From Corynebacterium suedekumii (lineage in GTDB: Bacteria; Actinomycetota; Actinomycetes; Mycobacteriales; Mycobacteriaceae), in NCBI RefSeq assembly GCF_030252185.1, contig NZ_CP126970.1, positions 310,001 through 374,000 of the forward strand: a stretch of 64,000 bases of DNA, read 5' to 3'. Under the pieces are notes generated by a model. The model was given only the letters and a program-made list of their open reading frames with translations, made no database searches and was not told the origin of the DNA. Shown in pieces: positions 38,058-46,760 of this stretch (position 1 is its first letter; the number at the start of each line of letters is the position of its first letter). The position numbers and the translations under genes are program-made.

Positions 38058-38429
38058 CTATCCCCTCCAGGCTCGGACGCTTTGATTGTATGTCGACGGC
38101 AAAATAGAGCCAAAGCACATGGGGACCCTGACCAACCCTTGCAGGCTATGTTCGTTCGGAAACGGGTTGTTCATGTCCCGTCGGGGCATCTCGACACGCC
38201 AGATCGGTATATAGGAAATCCCGTCCGGCTGACTGTCTCTAGGAAAAGTGTCAACTAGTACCGCGGCTGTGGTGACGAAGCCGCCAATGACACCCCATCG
38301 AACCCATGGAATTTTCCACGGAACTCGATGGAATCAGGGATGGAATTCCCTAGAGAAACCTATGCTGAACAGGGTTTCCCAAACCCGTCGAAGTGGGGGG
38401 CGTAAGGTAAGAAATTTTTATGCAGGGGT
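38058..38429. other. Gene-free stretch with repeated ATGGAAT motifs
   Basis: About 370 bases without a convincing gene. Between 38307 and 38350 ATGGAAT occurs three times (catggaatttt, gatggaatcag, gatggaattcc), followed by an imperfect stem GAAACC...GGTTTC (38352-38375). A short frame near 38158 reads FGNGLFMSRRGISTRQI, faintly like IS256-type transposases. Neither signal is strong. Confidence 0.35.
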
Positions 38430-38663
38430 CTAGAGGGTTTCGCTTTGTTTTTCCAGGTTAAAGATACGCATCTCTAAGTCTCCAATAACTCCCACTAATT
38501 GACGAACCAGAGTGTCAACGTCAAGTGGCTCTTCTTGGTTTGTTGCTTTGGATTCATATGCAGAAACCAGTCCTTCCAGCATCAATTTAGTGGTTCTACA
38601 GTCTGGAGTTATGGCGTCTTTTGCTGAACGCAGTACGTCTAGGGTGGGATTGTAATTTGCCAT
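38430..38663 (-). CDS. Hypothetical small protein, 77 residues
   Basis: A short acidic protein with two predicted helices (TTKLMLEGLVSAYESK and VDTLVRQLVGVIGDLEMRIF). An AGGAA site lies 6 bases before the ATG. AT-rich compared with core genes. It is divergent from the secreted 64-residue protein. No family recognised. Confidence 0.5.
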   Translation of the reverse strand: MANYNPTLDVLRSAKDAITPDCRTTKLMLEGLVSAYESKATNQEEPLDVDTLVRQLVGVIGDLEMRIFNLEKQSETL

Positions 38664-38712
38664 GGATTCCTAACTATTTTGCAATCGTCCTGAAAAACTG
38701 ATCGTCCTTCAT

Positions 38713-38718
38713 TATACT
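38713..38718 (+). promoter_or_regulatory. -10 box of a likely leaderless promoter
   Basis: TATACT lies 6 bases before ATG 38725, with CTGAAA 17 bases upstream as a possible -35. No ribosome site is present. This gives a good leaderless promoter for the small secreted protein. Confidence 0.5.
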
Positions 38719-38724
38719 GAATTT

Positions 38725-38919
38725 ATGACAACCAAGTTGCGCTTTATCGCAGGAACAGCATTATTCGTGGCAGCGGCGTCTACAATTTCGACCCCCGTTG
38801 CGTCAGCTCAAGGAGTTCAGATAGCTGAACGGACAACGGCCGTCGCTCAGCCCGCAAGTATCTGGGACTACGTCCATAGGTTTTTAATAGCTTTTGGGAA
38901 TGTGAGAGGTATCGACTGA
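38725..38919 (+). CDS. Small secreted protein, 64 residues
   Basis: A Sec signal peptide (LRFIAGTALFVAAASTIS, cleavage likely after ASA at about residue 28) is followed by only about 36 mature residues, ending WDYVHRFLIAFGNVRGID. Leaderless promoter upstream. There are no cysteines. A secreted peptide of unknown role. Confidence 0.55.
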   Translation: MTTKLRFIAGTALFVAAASTISTPVASAQGVQIAERTTAVAQPASIWDYVHRFLIAFGNVRGID

Positions 38920-39120
38920 GTAGGGCCGGTATCGGTGCTTGTATTCCTGGAAGCAATTCGGAGTGGCTCTATATTGGGCCGACGATCCCCTCCTAAAGCG
39001 TTTATTGCTACACAGAACAATTTCCATCAAGGGAAAAGCCCGGGTCTGCTGACTGACTGAGGGCCGATGTCTGCCCTGGCCGCTATGCTGCCGACGAACA
39101 CCGCCTACTAAGGAGAAACC

Positions 39121-39414
39121 ATGTCTGGCCCTACCGACGTCCTGCTCCTGGCGGACTCAGCTGGCAGTGCCCTTGGACAGTTCGCATTTTGGGACGGCGT
39201 GCTGGTCGCCGGCTGCGCTCTGGCCGTGTATCTGGGGATGCGAGCGCGCAACAGCTTGGTCGGTGGTCTTGTGCGCTCTGGCGTCATTCTCGCCGTCTGG
39301 GTCTTCATCTTCTTCGTTCCGCTGATGTTCATCGGAAGTCTGATCGGCGTTGCTGCCGACAACTATGACGTCAGCAGGGGTCCGGAGGCTTCCAGCCTCG
39401 AGGAGGAGCGCTGA
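39121..39414 (+). CDS. Hypothetical membrane protein, 97 residues
   Basis: Two or three membrane helices (VLVAGCALAVYLGM and GVILAVWVFIFFVPLMFIG) and a charged acidic tail. AAGGAG lies 6 bases before the ATG, and a TATGCT box at 39084-39089 may be its promoter. The 38 bases at 39045-39082 recur exactly at 54764-54801. No known family. Confidence 0.6.
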   Translation: MSGPTDVLLLADSAGSALGQFAFWDGVLVAGCALAVYLGMRARNSLVGGLVRSGVILAVWVFIFFVPLMFIGSLIGVAADNYDVSRGPEASSLEEER

Positions 39415-39434
39415 ATGCACCACATAAGTTTCAC

Positions 39435-39794
39435 GGTGCTGTTGCAAAGTTGGGGGAGAGCAGCGAAGACTCAGTTTCTCATTCCCTGATGGCCGCTGCG
39501 TGTGGGCGTTCTCAGGCCGTCTCGAAGACCCGGTTGACGATCACCGCGTCCGGGTTCGGTTGCCCGTAGGCAAACATCGTGCCTTGCCCTTTCCGCAATG
39601 AACGCATCGCCTCCATCCCTTTCAACGTCCGATATGCAGATGTCCGGTTCTTAAACGCGCCTTTCGGCCCGAAGATCCGCTTCAGCCGACCATGGTCGCC
39701 TTCCAGGATGTTATTGAGGTATTTCACCTGCCGGTGTTCCACTGTTGGCGGGCAGATTCCCTCTGACTTCAACTCGGCGATTGCCCTGGCTAGG
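39435..39794 (-). mobile_element. Divergent IS6/IS1628-like element, C-terminal half only
   Basis: The end GGTGCTGTTGCAAA (39435) is followed, on the minus strand, by a transposase C-terminus (39512-39794) similar but not identical to the other copies (PPTVEHRQVKYLNNILEGD; RVFETA at the end). The transposon with IS481-type ends begins at 39795 and cuts it. The missing N-terminal half is not found on the far side of that transposon. Confidence 0.8.
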
Positions 39795-40776
39795 TGTACT
39801 GACCGGGGACGTTGATCAATCGTGAGAACGGCGGCTGGTTCCCGCAGGCCGTGCGTGGCCGGTAATGGTTGTAGTAGTGCAGCCACCCGTCCAGTTCGCC
39901 TCGGCGTTCGGCTTCGGAGGTGTAGCAGCGGGCGTAGGCCCAGCCGTCAGTCAGGGTGCGGTGGAATCTCTCGATCTTGCCATTGGTCTGCGGACGATAC
40001 GGGCGGGTGCGCTTGTGCCGGATGCCGAGCTCGGCGCAGGTGTCGCGCGACAGGTGTGATCGGTAGGCGCCGCCGTTGTCGGACAGGACGCGTTCGACGG
40101 TGACGCCGCGGGCGTTGAACCACTCGACGGCCCTCACCAGGACCGCGGTGGCGGTGATCGCGGTTTCGTCGTCGTGGATCTCGGCGTAGGCGACGCGGGA
40201 GTGGTCGTCGATGACGGTGTGGACGTAGGCCTTGCCCATCAACGGGTCGTAATGCTTGTTCCTGGGCTTGCCGGGTGTGGCCGCCCGGTTCTTCTCTCCT
40301 TGTCGGCGGCCGACATAGCGCCAGCCGCCGCCGTCGGGGATGTTGCCGAGCTTCTTCACGTCAACGTGGAGCATCGCGCCGGGATGGTCGTGCTCGTAGC
40401 GTCGGACGGGTTCGCCCGTGGCGCGGTCGACGTGCGAGAGCCGGTTCAGGTGCGCGTCGGTCAGGATCCGATGGACCGTCGACGGTGCGATTCCGAGTCG
40501 ACACGCGAGTTGCACTGGTCCTTCGCGGAGGCGGAGACGGAGCTGGACACAGCGCTTGGTCGTCTTCGCGTTGGTCTTGTTGGGCGAGTGGTGCGGACGG
40601 GAGGAGCGGTCCTGCATCGACTCGCTGGCCCGGTAGCGGTCAGCCCAGCGCTTCACGGTCGGCCACGAGACCTGGAATCGAGCGGCGACCTCGCTGATCG
40701 GCCAGCCCTCGTCCACGACGAGACGACCAACGATCAGGCGGTGGCGTGGGGTGAGCGCGGCGTTGGCATGCGACAT
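39790..40776 (-). CDS. IS481-family transposase
   Basis: A 328-residue transposase with two N-terminal helix-turn-helix units (ISEVAARFQVSWPTVKRWADR and LACRLGIAPSTVHRIL) and a complete DDE core: LHVDVKKLGNI, VLSDNGGAYRS and GKIERFHRTLTDGWA. The ATG at 40776 has GAAGGG seven bases upstream and is preferred over 40803. The stop codon lies just outside the terminal repeat, in target DNA. Confidence 0.88.
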   Translation of the reverse strand: MSHANAALTPRHRLIVGRLVVDEGWPISEVAARFQVSWPTVKRWADRYRASESMQDRSSRPHHSPNKTNAKTTKRCVQLRLRLREGPVQLACRLGIAPSTVHRILTDAHLNRLSHVDRATGEPVRRYEHDHPGAMLHVDVKKLGNIPDGGGWRYVGRRQGEKNRAATPGKPRNKHYDPLMGKAYVHTVIDDHSRVAYAEIHDDETAITATAVLVRAVEWFNARGVTVERVLSDNGGAYRSHLSRDTCAELGIRHKRTRPYRPQTNGKIERFHRTLTDGWAYARCYTSEAERRGELDGWLHYYNHYRPRTACGNQPPFSRLINVPGQYT

Positions 40777-40818
40777 GGCATTCCCTTCGGGTGCGGCCAC
40801 CATCCCGAAGGGCGCTGA

Positions 40819-41584
40819 TCAGAGGTTTTGGGCGTAGTGGCGCAATGCATGGGCGGCAAAGTCTGCGGCTGCGGCTCCGCCGAACGCGGGGTGGAAGTCT
40901 GGGTTGGTGGCGTAGAGGTTGGCCATGCCGGTGAGCATGGCGCGGGTCTTGTTGAAGTCACCGGCGTTCTGTGGTGTGCCCGGGATCTGGGCGAACCACG
41001 AGGCATGGGTGGCTGCGTGTTGTTGGGCCTGGTCGCTGGACGGGGAGACACCGGATTGGTGGAGCTCGCCCCAGCCGGCCAGCAGTTGTTCAGCATCGGC
41101 TTGGAATTGGCGTTGCTGGGTAAGGTTCTTGGCGTGCCACCACCGATTGGATTGCTCGAACACGTCGCGGCCCCACTGCTCGGTGACCTCGGCCTCGTAC
41201 CGGTCATTGAAGCCTTCGAGCATCATGTCCATCCGCGGCTGTAGGCCTTCGCGTCGCATCTGGAGCGTGTGTTCGACCGAGACGATCTCGCCGCTCCAAG
41301 GCGTCTCGCTCGTGCTCGAGGTGTGCCAGGTGCTCCTCGAGAGCGGCGATCTCATCGGCTGGGTTCGCGTCGCTTCCGAGTGCCTCGCCGATGGCAGCCA
41401 AGCTCAGCCCCGCTTCACGCAGGAGCAGAATCCGTTGAAGGAGTGCCACCGCGGTGGGGCCGTAGTAGCGGTAGCCGTTCGAGCCGATCCGATCCGGAGT
41501 CAGCAGCTCGATCTGGTGGTAGTGCCGCAGCGTCCGGCCGCTCACACCAGCACGGTCAGCGAGTTCCTGGACAGTCCACTCCAC
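40819..41584 (-). pseudogene. TipA-like MerR regulator with a one-base frameshift
   Basis: The N-terminal part (GTG 41584, AGGAGG upstream) has the MerR fold TVQELADRAGVSGRTLRHYH. The C-terminal part (RDVFEQSNRWWHAKNL, FHPAFGGAAAADFAAHAL) is a TipAS domain. The frames switch near 41300 (HERDALERR to EIVSVEHTLQMRREG), where one base is missing or extra. Otherwise the roughly 255-residue length and the domain order match TipA. Sequencing error cannot be excluded. It lies 17 bases after the protease gene. Confidence 0.75.
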
Positions 41585-41600
41585 GAGCACGGCCCTCCTG

Positions 41601-42506
41601 TCAGCGAGTTGGCATTTCCAGACCCAACTGTGGCAGGGCCACCGCCAAGATCTCGGCGGCCGGCGTGGCCACCGCCGCCGCGGCCGACTGCCCGGTGGCA
41701 TCCAGGTAGGCCGTGACGATCCGGGCTCCCGCCGCGTAACCAGCCCCGGTGGGAAGACCGACTGGTGTCGCGCCGAAGAGGCGAGCGCTCGCGTCGCCCA
41801 ACACCCACGCCGCGAAGTCCTGCATCCCGGTCACGTCGAGCCCCTCACTGACGCGGCGCAGCACGGCGTCGCTGGTGCGGGTCTCCTGGCTGACGAAGTG
41901 TGTGAACCCCTGCTGGCCCACAAGGTCCACCGCGAAGAGGTCCGCGAGGCCTTCGGCGAGCACCTGTTCGCCGACGCTGACCGTCTGTGGATTCCACACT
42001 ACACCGCCGGGCGAGTAGCGCACATTGTGGTGCAGCTCGTGCAGCGCAATGCCTTCCAGGCGATCCAGGACCTCGTCGGTCGGCCATATCGTGATGGCGA
42101 TGTAGCCGCTGATCCCGCCGAAGGCCGACAAGCCGCGGATTTCATTGGTGAAGTGCTTGTTCGTGGGCTCGCCGACCACGAGCAGCACGGTGAGGTCGGG
42201 CAGCGTCAGTGTCGGATTCTCCGAGCCCAGATTTCGCAGCCCCCTGTCGAGCCCTCGCTCAATACGGCCCCACGCATCGGCTCGCTCCAAGGTGTCGATT
42301 GCACCCAGGATCGCGTCCTTCGCGGTATCGGGTCCGAACCCGAAGTTCTGGGCGTGGACTTCGGCCAAGTCCGGCCCACCAGGGATGAAGAAGTACATCC
42401 CAGCCATCGGCTGCCAGAGTCTACGAGCTGCGTCCTGCCAGTCCTCCGGAGGGCTGCTCACCATCGCCCGCATCCGGGCTGCACTGTCGATCATCGTCAC
42501 CGTCAT
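41601..42506 (-). CDS. DUF2268-like putative zinc protease
   Basis: A 301-residue protein with the zinc-binding motif ALHELHHNVRYS and a downstream Glu in LAEGLADLFAVDLVG, the pattern of the DUF2268 (predicted Zn-dependent protease) family. No signal peptide is visible. The ATG at 42506 is chosen because it lies 7 bases after a TAGCGT -10 box of a MerR-type promoter; the TipA-like regulator encoded next probably controls it. Substrate is unknown. Confidence 0.7.
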   Translation of the reverse strand: MTVTMIDSAARMRAMVSSPPEDWQDAARRLWQPMAGMYFFIPGGPDLAEVHAQNFGFGPDTAKDAILGAIDTLERADAWGRIERGLDRGLRNLGSENPTLTLPDLTVLLVVGEPTNKHFTNEIRGLSAFGGISGYIAITIWPTDEVLDRLEGIALHELHHNVRYSPGGVVWNPQTVSVGEQVLAEGLADLFAVDLVGQQGFTHFVSQETRTSDAVLRRVSEGLDVTGMQDFAAWVLGDASARLFGATPVGLPTGAGYAAGARIVTAYLDATGQSAAAAVATPAAEILAVALPQLGLEMPTR

Positions 42507-42512
42507 GCCAGC

Positions 42513-42543
42513 GACGCTAAACATTGACGTTGGGTCAAGGTCA
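42513..42543 (-). promoter_or_regulatory. MerR-type promoter with 19-bp spacer
   Basis: On the minus strand TTGACC and TAGCGT are separated by 19 bases, the long spacer typical of MerR-controlled promoters. Within it the half-sites TTGAC and GTCAA form an inverted repeat. The ATG of the protease follows 7 bases after the -10 box, so the transcript would be leaderless. Confidence 0.6.
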
Positions 42544-42728
42544 ACCCCGACGGTCAATCAACGTGTCCGGTCAGTACAACTAACCAGACGGGGGATGCCT
42601 TAACACCGTGCCCCGCACGCCCTCGGTTTCATCTAGTGGCCGCCGCGGCCCCGCCCCATTGAACGAAAAGATCACCCGCGCCCCTCCGAGGACGGAAGTG
42701 GCAGCAGCAAGTCATAATCAGATGAAAT

Positions 42729-43571
42729 GGTGCTGTTGCAAAGTTCGGGCGACAGGAAGACCTGCGTGAAATAATCACAGCCATAGGCATCTTCTCCGGT
42801 CGTCATTTCCCCCGTGAAATCATCCTGTGGGCGGTCCGGTGGTACTGCCGCTACGGGCTCAGCTACCGCGATCTGGAAGAAATGATGACCGAACGCGGCG
42901 TACCGGTCGATCACAGCACCATCTACCGCTGGGTCCAGAAATATGCTCCTGAGCTGGACAAGCAGACCCGGTGGTACCGACAAGTCCCGGATTGGCAGGC
43001 CCGGTCCTGGCGGGTGGACGAGACCTATATCCGGGTCGGGGGAAAGTGGTGCTACCTCTATCGGGCCATCACCGCGGGCGGGCATACCCTGGATTTTTAC
43101 CTGTCCCCAAAGCGTAACGTCGCCGCAGCGAAGCGTTTCCTGGCCAAGACCCTGAGGTCGAACACGATAACCGGGTTCCCGCGGGTGATCAACACCGATA
43201 AAGCACCCTCCCTGGCCAGGGCAATCGCCGAGTTGAAGTCAGAGGGAATCTGCCCGCAGACCGTGGAACACCGGCAGGTGAAATACCTCAATAACGTCAT
43301 TGAAGGAGATCATGGGCGGCTGAAACGGATCCTCGGACCGAAGGGGGCGTTCAAAAACCGGACCTCGGCGTACCGGACGTTGAAAGGGATGGAAGCGATG
43401 CACTCATTACGGAAAGGCCAGGGAGCGATGTTTGCCTACGGGCAACCGAACCCGGATGCGGTGATCGTCAGCCGGGTGTTCGAGGCTGCCTGAGAACGCC
43501 GACCCGCAGCGAGCATCAGAGGATGAAGACTGGGTCGTCACGGCTCTCCGCCTGAAGTTTGCAACAGCACC
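42729..43571 (+). mobile_element. IS1628-like (IS6 family) element, full-length copy B
   Basis: An 843-bp element with terminal repeats GGTGCTGTTGCAAA. Flanks are GATGAAAT and TCTCAAGG, so there is no 8-bp target duplication. The right end cuts a TetR gene. The transposase start codon is mutated. Confidence 0.88.
42783..43493 (+). pseudogene. IS6-family transposase, start codon ATA
   Basis: The protein is the same as in the other two full copies (WRVDETYIRVGGKW, GFPRVINTDKAP and VIEGDHGRLKRI hold the DDE residues), but the initiator reads ATA instead of ATG. The next in-frame ATG (42882) would remove the N-terminal 33 residues, part of the DNA-binding region. Activity is therefore doubtful. 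Confidence 0.75.
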
Positions 43572-43572
43572 T

Positions 43573-44004
43573 CTCAAGGCCGATGTGGACGCCGAGCTCG
43601 CGCGAATCCAACAGAGCTTTGTCACTCGTCGCGCCCGGATCTACCAGCAGTTATGCACTCTCATCGGATATCGACAGCGTGCTCCGTGGGTCGGCCCCGC
43701 AGGCTTCCGAGCGCTGTCTGAACTGGCCGGGCTTACGATGAATGGCATCCTCAACCGCGGTCTCTCCGATCCCGGCTGGCTCGATCAGCGCATTGAGCTT
43801 GCGCTTTTCGACGCGCCGGCCGCACTCTGGTCCCAAGCAGAAATCGCCATGCTGACCGTGTTACTTGGCCACCTCGAACCGGATCCAGCGGTGGAGTGGA
43901 ATGAGGCCCGATACGCGGAGTCGCTGGCGTGGTTTGAAGAGTTCTCGAAAGAACTAGTTCGGGATTCTGGCGAAGCGCAGTCATACCACGGCATGATGCG
44001 GTGA
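43573..44004 (+). pseudogene. TetR-family regulator, C-terminal fragment
   Basis: About 140 residues, starting inside the IS flank and lacking the helix-turn-helix. It matches the ligand domain of the TetR protein at 24734-25627 (IYQQLCTLIGYR, LLGHLEPDP). It lies 28 bases upstream of the sensor-kinase gene and may once have belonged to that cluster. Confidence 0.75.
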
Positions 44005-44032
44005 TGACTAGCATCTAGCTACTGTCTATGAC

Positions 44033-45103
44033 GTGAAGGGTTTCCGGGCGGTTGACGCCATCGCAGCTGCTGTGTTGGTCGCCCTGTCTTTTTTGGGGAC
44101 GAAGTTCTCCAGTCTGTGGGACTTGGATCTGTGGCTCACGATCACACTGGGCATTGCTCCAGTCACGCGTAAGCGTTGGCCAAAATCGACATTCCTGGTG
44201 CTCTTCGCAATTCTTTCAGTATCGGCGCTCAGGGTTGAGATAACTGTCGCATGTATCTTGGTGGCTGGATTAGCGGCCTATATCGTCCGTCGGGACTTCG
44301 TCGAACCTACGCGCGCTGTTGCTACTGCGGTGCTGTTTTTGGGTGACATCGTTGGCCTAGCGATTTTCACGCCGGGATTAACTGATACCGATCCGCTCAA
44401 ACGAGCCTTTTACGTTATTTGGAGCGTCACCCTCCTTGCTGCATGCGCAATGATGGGTGAATTGCGTCGTCGAACCTTGGAAGCGCAGAAAGAGCTCTTG
44501 CAGCGTTCTCTGGAGGCGCAGCGCCAGCATATTGCTCGTGAAATCCATGATCTGGTCACGCATTCTCTGACCGTTATTACTGCGCAGGCCGATGGTGGCC
44601 GTTATGCCAATACTGAAGCAGCGAAGGATGAGGCGTTGGTGTCGATCGCACTGGTGGGCCGTGAGTCGCTTCGCCAGATGCGCTCCGTCGTGAGCTACCT
44701 GCGTGAAGGTGAAGGACACGCGGTGTCGCCAAGTATCGGGGCAAACGACATTCCTGAACTCATACAACAGATCAAAGGCATGCGTGTGAATTACAACCAG
44801 ATCGGTGAGGCACCGGACCAATTAGATGGTGCGGTGTCGTTGACGATCTACCGAATTGTGCAGGAAGCGCTGACGAATGCCCAAAAACATGGTGCCGGTA
44901 GCGCTGATCTTGAGCTGGAATGGCAGCCTGATCAAGTGAAAGTCACCGTGCAAAATCCCTTTGAAGTGCGCCCTAGCGGAATCGGACATGGAATTACCGG
45001 GATGCGTGAGCGAGCCGAGCTAAGCGGTGGTTCTTGCGAATCTCGCCCTATCGACGGCTTATGGCAGGTCCGCGCTACACTTCCGCTGGGAGGCCGAGCA
45101 TGA
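44033..45103 (+). CDS. NarL-type sensor histidine kinase
   Basis: A 356-residue kinase. Four or five N-terminal membrane helices (AIAAAVLVALSFLGTKFSS; VAGLAAYIVRRDFV) are followed by HisKA_3 with REIHDLVTHSLTVI (phospho-His) and a HATPase domain with IVQEALTNAQKH and GHGITGMRERAEL. It starts at GTG, 7 bases after TACTGT. Its stop overlaps the response-regulator ATG (ATGA). The GC content of this cluster is lower than that of the core genome. With the ABC genes it likely senses and answers a cell-envelope-active compound. Confidence 0.85.
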   Translation: MKGFRAVDAIAAAVLVALSFLGTKFSSLWDLDLWLTITLGIAPVTRKRWPKSTFLVLFAILSVSALRVEITVACILVAGLAAYIVRRDFVEPTRAVATAVLFLGDIVGLAIFTPGLTDTDPLKRAFYVIWSVTLLAACAMMGELRRRTLEAQKELLQRSLEAQRQHIAREIHDLVTHSLTVITAQADGGRYANTEAAKDEALVSIALVGRESLRQMRSVVSYLREGEGHAVSPSIGANDIPELIQQIKGMRVNYNQIGEAPDQLDGAVSLTIYRIVQEALTNAQKHGAGSADLELEWQPDQVKVTVQNPFEVRPSGIGHGITGMRERAELSGGSCESRPIDGLWQVRATLPLGGRA

Positions 45104-45771
45104 AGCTTGCGCTTGTCGACGACCAACCGCTGTTTCTCCATGGCATCAGTCAGATCATTGGTTCCCAGTCGGACATGGAGCTGATGTGGCAGGCGACAAA
45201 TGGTGCCGACGCTTTGGATAAGGCTCAACAGCAGCCTGTAGATGTGGTCGTAATGGATGTGCAGATGCCAATTCTCGATGGAATTTCCGCAACAGCTCAG
45301 CTTGCCGAGATTGCACCTGAAACAAAGTCGATTATCCTCACTACTTTCGATGATGAAGAGTATGTTCTCGGAGGTTTGGCTGCCGGGGCGAGTGGATTCA
45401 TTTTGAAGGACGCCGAGCCAGAGGTGTTGTTGGAATCAATCAGAACGGTCTTTCATGGCGACGCAGTTATTTCACCACGGGCTACCAATCGGATTATCCA
45501 CAGGTTGCAAGAACCGCAAATAACCAAAGTTTCGGCCACCGATCAGCAACGACTGTCTGATCTAACATACCGTGAACATGAGATTCTGGTGGCTATCGCA
45601 AAAGGATGGACGAACGCGGAGATTTGTGAGCGCTTCTTCATCTCTATGCCCACGGTGAAAACGCATGTAGGCCGCGTGATGGCAAAAACCAATTCTCGAG
45701 ATCGAGTACATATCGCGCTGCTGGCATATCGTGCCGGTTTGGTTTCTAGAGAAGACCTGCTTGAGTCCTAG
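45100..45771 (+). CDS. NarL/LuxR-type response regulator
   Basis: A 223-residue regulator. The receiver has VDDQPLF, the phospho-acceptor Asp in DVVVMDVQMPILDGI and the Lys in FILKDAEPE. The LuxR helix-turn-helix is LTYREHEILVAIAKGWTNAE followed by MPTVKTHVGRVM. It is coupled to the kinase gene by ATGA and probably activates the ABC genes 80 bases downstream. Confidence 0.88.
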   Translation: MKLALVDDQPLFLHGISQIIGSQSDMELMWQATNGADALDKAQQQPVDVVVMDVQMPILDGISATAQLAEIAPETKSIILTTFDDEEYVLGGLAAGASGFILKDAEPEVLLESIRTVFHGDAVISPRATNRIIHRLQEPQITKVSATDQQRLSDLTYREHEILVAIAKGWTNAEICERFFISMPTVKTHVGRVMAKTNSRDRVHIALLAYRAGLVSREDLLES

Positions 45772-45851
45772 CGACATCATGCCTGGGTATGACGAAAAGA
45801 TCCTCCTGGGAGTCGATGTTTTAGCAGCTCAGAAACGACAAGATGGTCTTC

Positions 45852-46760
45852 ATGACCACAATCATTGAGACAAGAAATCTCACCAAGAAGTATGGTTCGA
45901 CTAGTGTCGTCGACAAGCTAAATTTGGCAGTATCCGAAGGCAGCGTTCATGGCTTGTTGGGGCCAAATGGATCTGGCAAATCCACCACCATGAAAATGAT
46001 GCTCGGGCTGCTCAAGCCAACCGATGGCGAAATTTACATGCTGGGGCGGCCAATGAACCGCGAGACTCGCGGCCAAGTGCTGGCGCATGTTGGTTCTCTA
46101 ATCGAGCAACCGTCGGCATATTTGCATCTCACCGGTGCTGAAAACTTAGGGATAGCAGCGCGTCTGCTGCGCGCTGAGCCGGCAAATGTGCAGCGTGCGA
46201 TCCACCTTGTGCGCTTGGAAAAGCACATGGACAAGCTGGTCAAAGACTATTCGCTAGGCATGAAGCAGCGACTCGGTATCGCGTTGGCGTTGCTCCGCGA
46301 CCCTAAGATTCTCATCTTGGATGAGCCAACGAATGGTCTGGATCCGGCGGGCATCGAGGAAATCCGAGAGCTCATCGTCAGCCTTGCTCGCGACGAAGGC
46401 CGCACGGTACTGGTGTCGAGTCATCTACTCTCCGAGATCGAAAAGATGGCGACAGAATTAAGCATCATCCACCAAGGTCAGCTCCTATTCCAAGGGACGC
46501 AGCGGGAGCTATTCGAAACCAAGCTGCCTGATGTCTTTGTGGAGACCCCTTCTCCGGCACGGGCAGCTGAGGCGTTGCGGGCTCTAGACCCCGCAACAGT
46601 TTCGGGTGGGCTGCTGCTCGGAAACCTGAGTGAGCAGGACGTTTCGGAAATGTGCGTGCGTCTCGTTGAGCAAGGAATTCCGATCACTCAGGTAGTCCGA
46701 CAGCATCGTAGCTTGGAAGAAGTCTTCATCGGGCTCACTGGTCGAGGAGGCTTGCAATGA
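45852..46760 (+). CDS. ABC exporter ATPase, peptide-antibiotic type
   Basis: A 302-residue ATPase: Walker A GLLGPNGSGKSTTMK, Q-loop region SLIEQPSAYLH, signature YSLGMKQRLGIAL, Walker B ILILDEPTNGLDP and H-loop VSSHLL. The type matches BcrA/LanF-like exporters that expel bacitracin or lantibiotics. ATG 45852 gives the usual start; an ATG at 45843 is possible. The stop overlaps the first permease gene (ATGA). Confidence 0.87.
   Translation: MTTIIETRNLTKKYGSTSVVDKLNLAVSEGSVHGLLGPNGSGKSTTMKMMLGLLKPTDGEIYMLGRPMNRETRGQVLAHVGSLIEQPSAYLHLTGAENLGIAARLLRAEPANVQRAIHLVRLEKHMDKLVKDYSLGMKQRLGIALALLRDPKILILDEPTNGLDPAGIEEIRELIVSLARDEGRTVLVSSHLLSEIEKMATELSIIHQGQLLFQGTQRELFETKLPDVFVETPSPARAAEALRALDPATVSGGLLLGNLSEQDVSEMCVRLVEQGIPITQVVRQHRSLEEVFIGLTGRGGLQ

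Larger units (their letters stand above)
39795..42578 (-). mobile_element. Transposon with IS481-type ends and passenger genes
   Basis: The ends are TGTACTGACCGGGGACGTTGAT (39795 onward; first 12 bases identical to the other end) and, on the opposite strand from 42578, TGTACTGACCGGACACGTTGAT. The 2784-bp unit holds an IS481-type transposase, a TipA-like regulator and a putative metalloprotease, all leftward. No target duplication is visible (flanks CTAGG and ACTAA). Usual IS481 elements of about 1 kb carry only the transposase. Confidence 0.7.

Noticed and set aside
38158..38220. IS256-type transposase fragment
   Set aside because: Only about 15 residues resemble the family and they are followed by a stop; too short to support.
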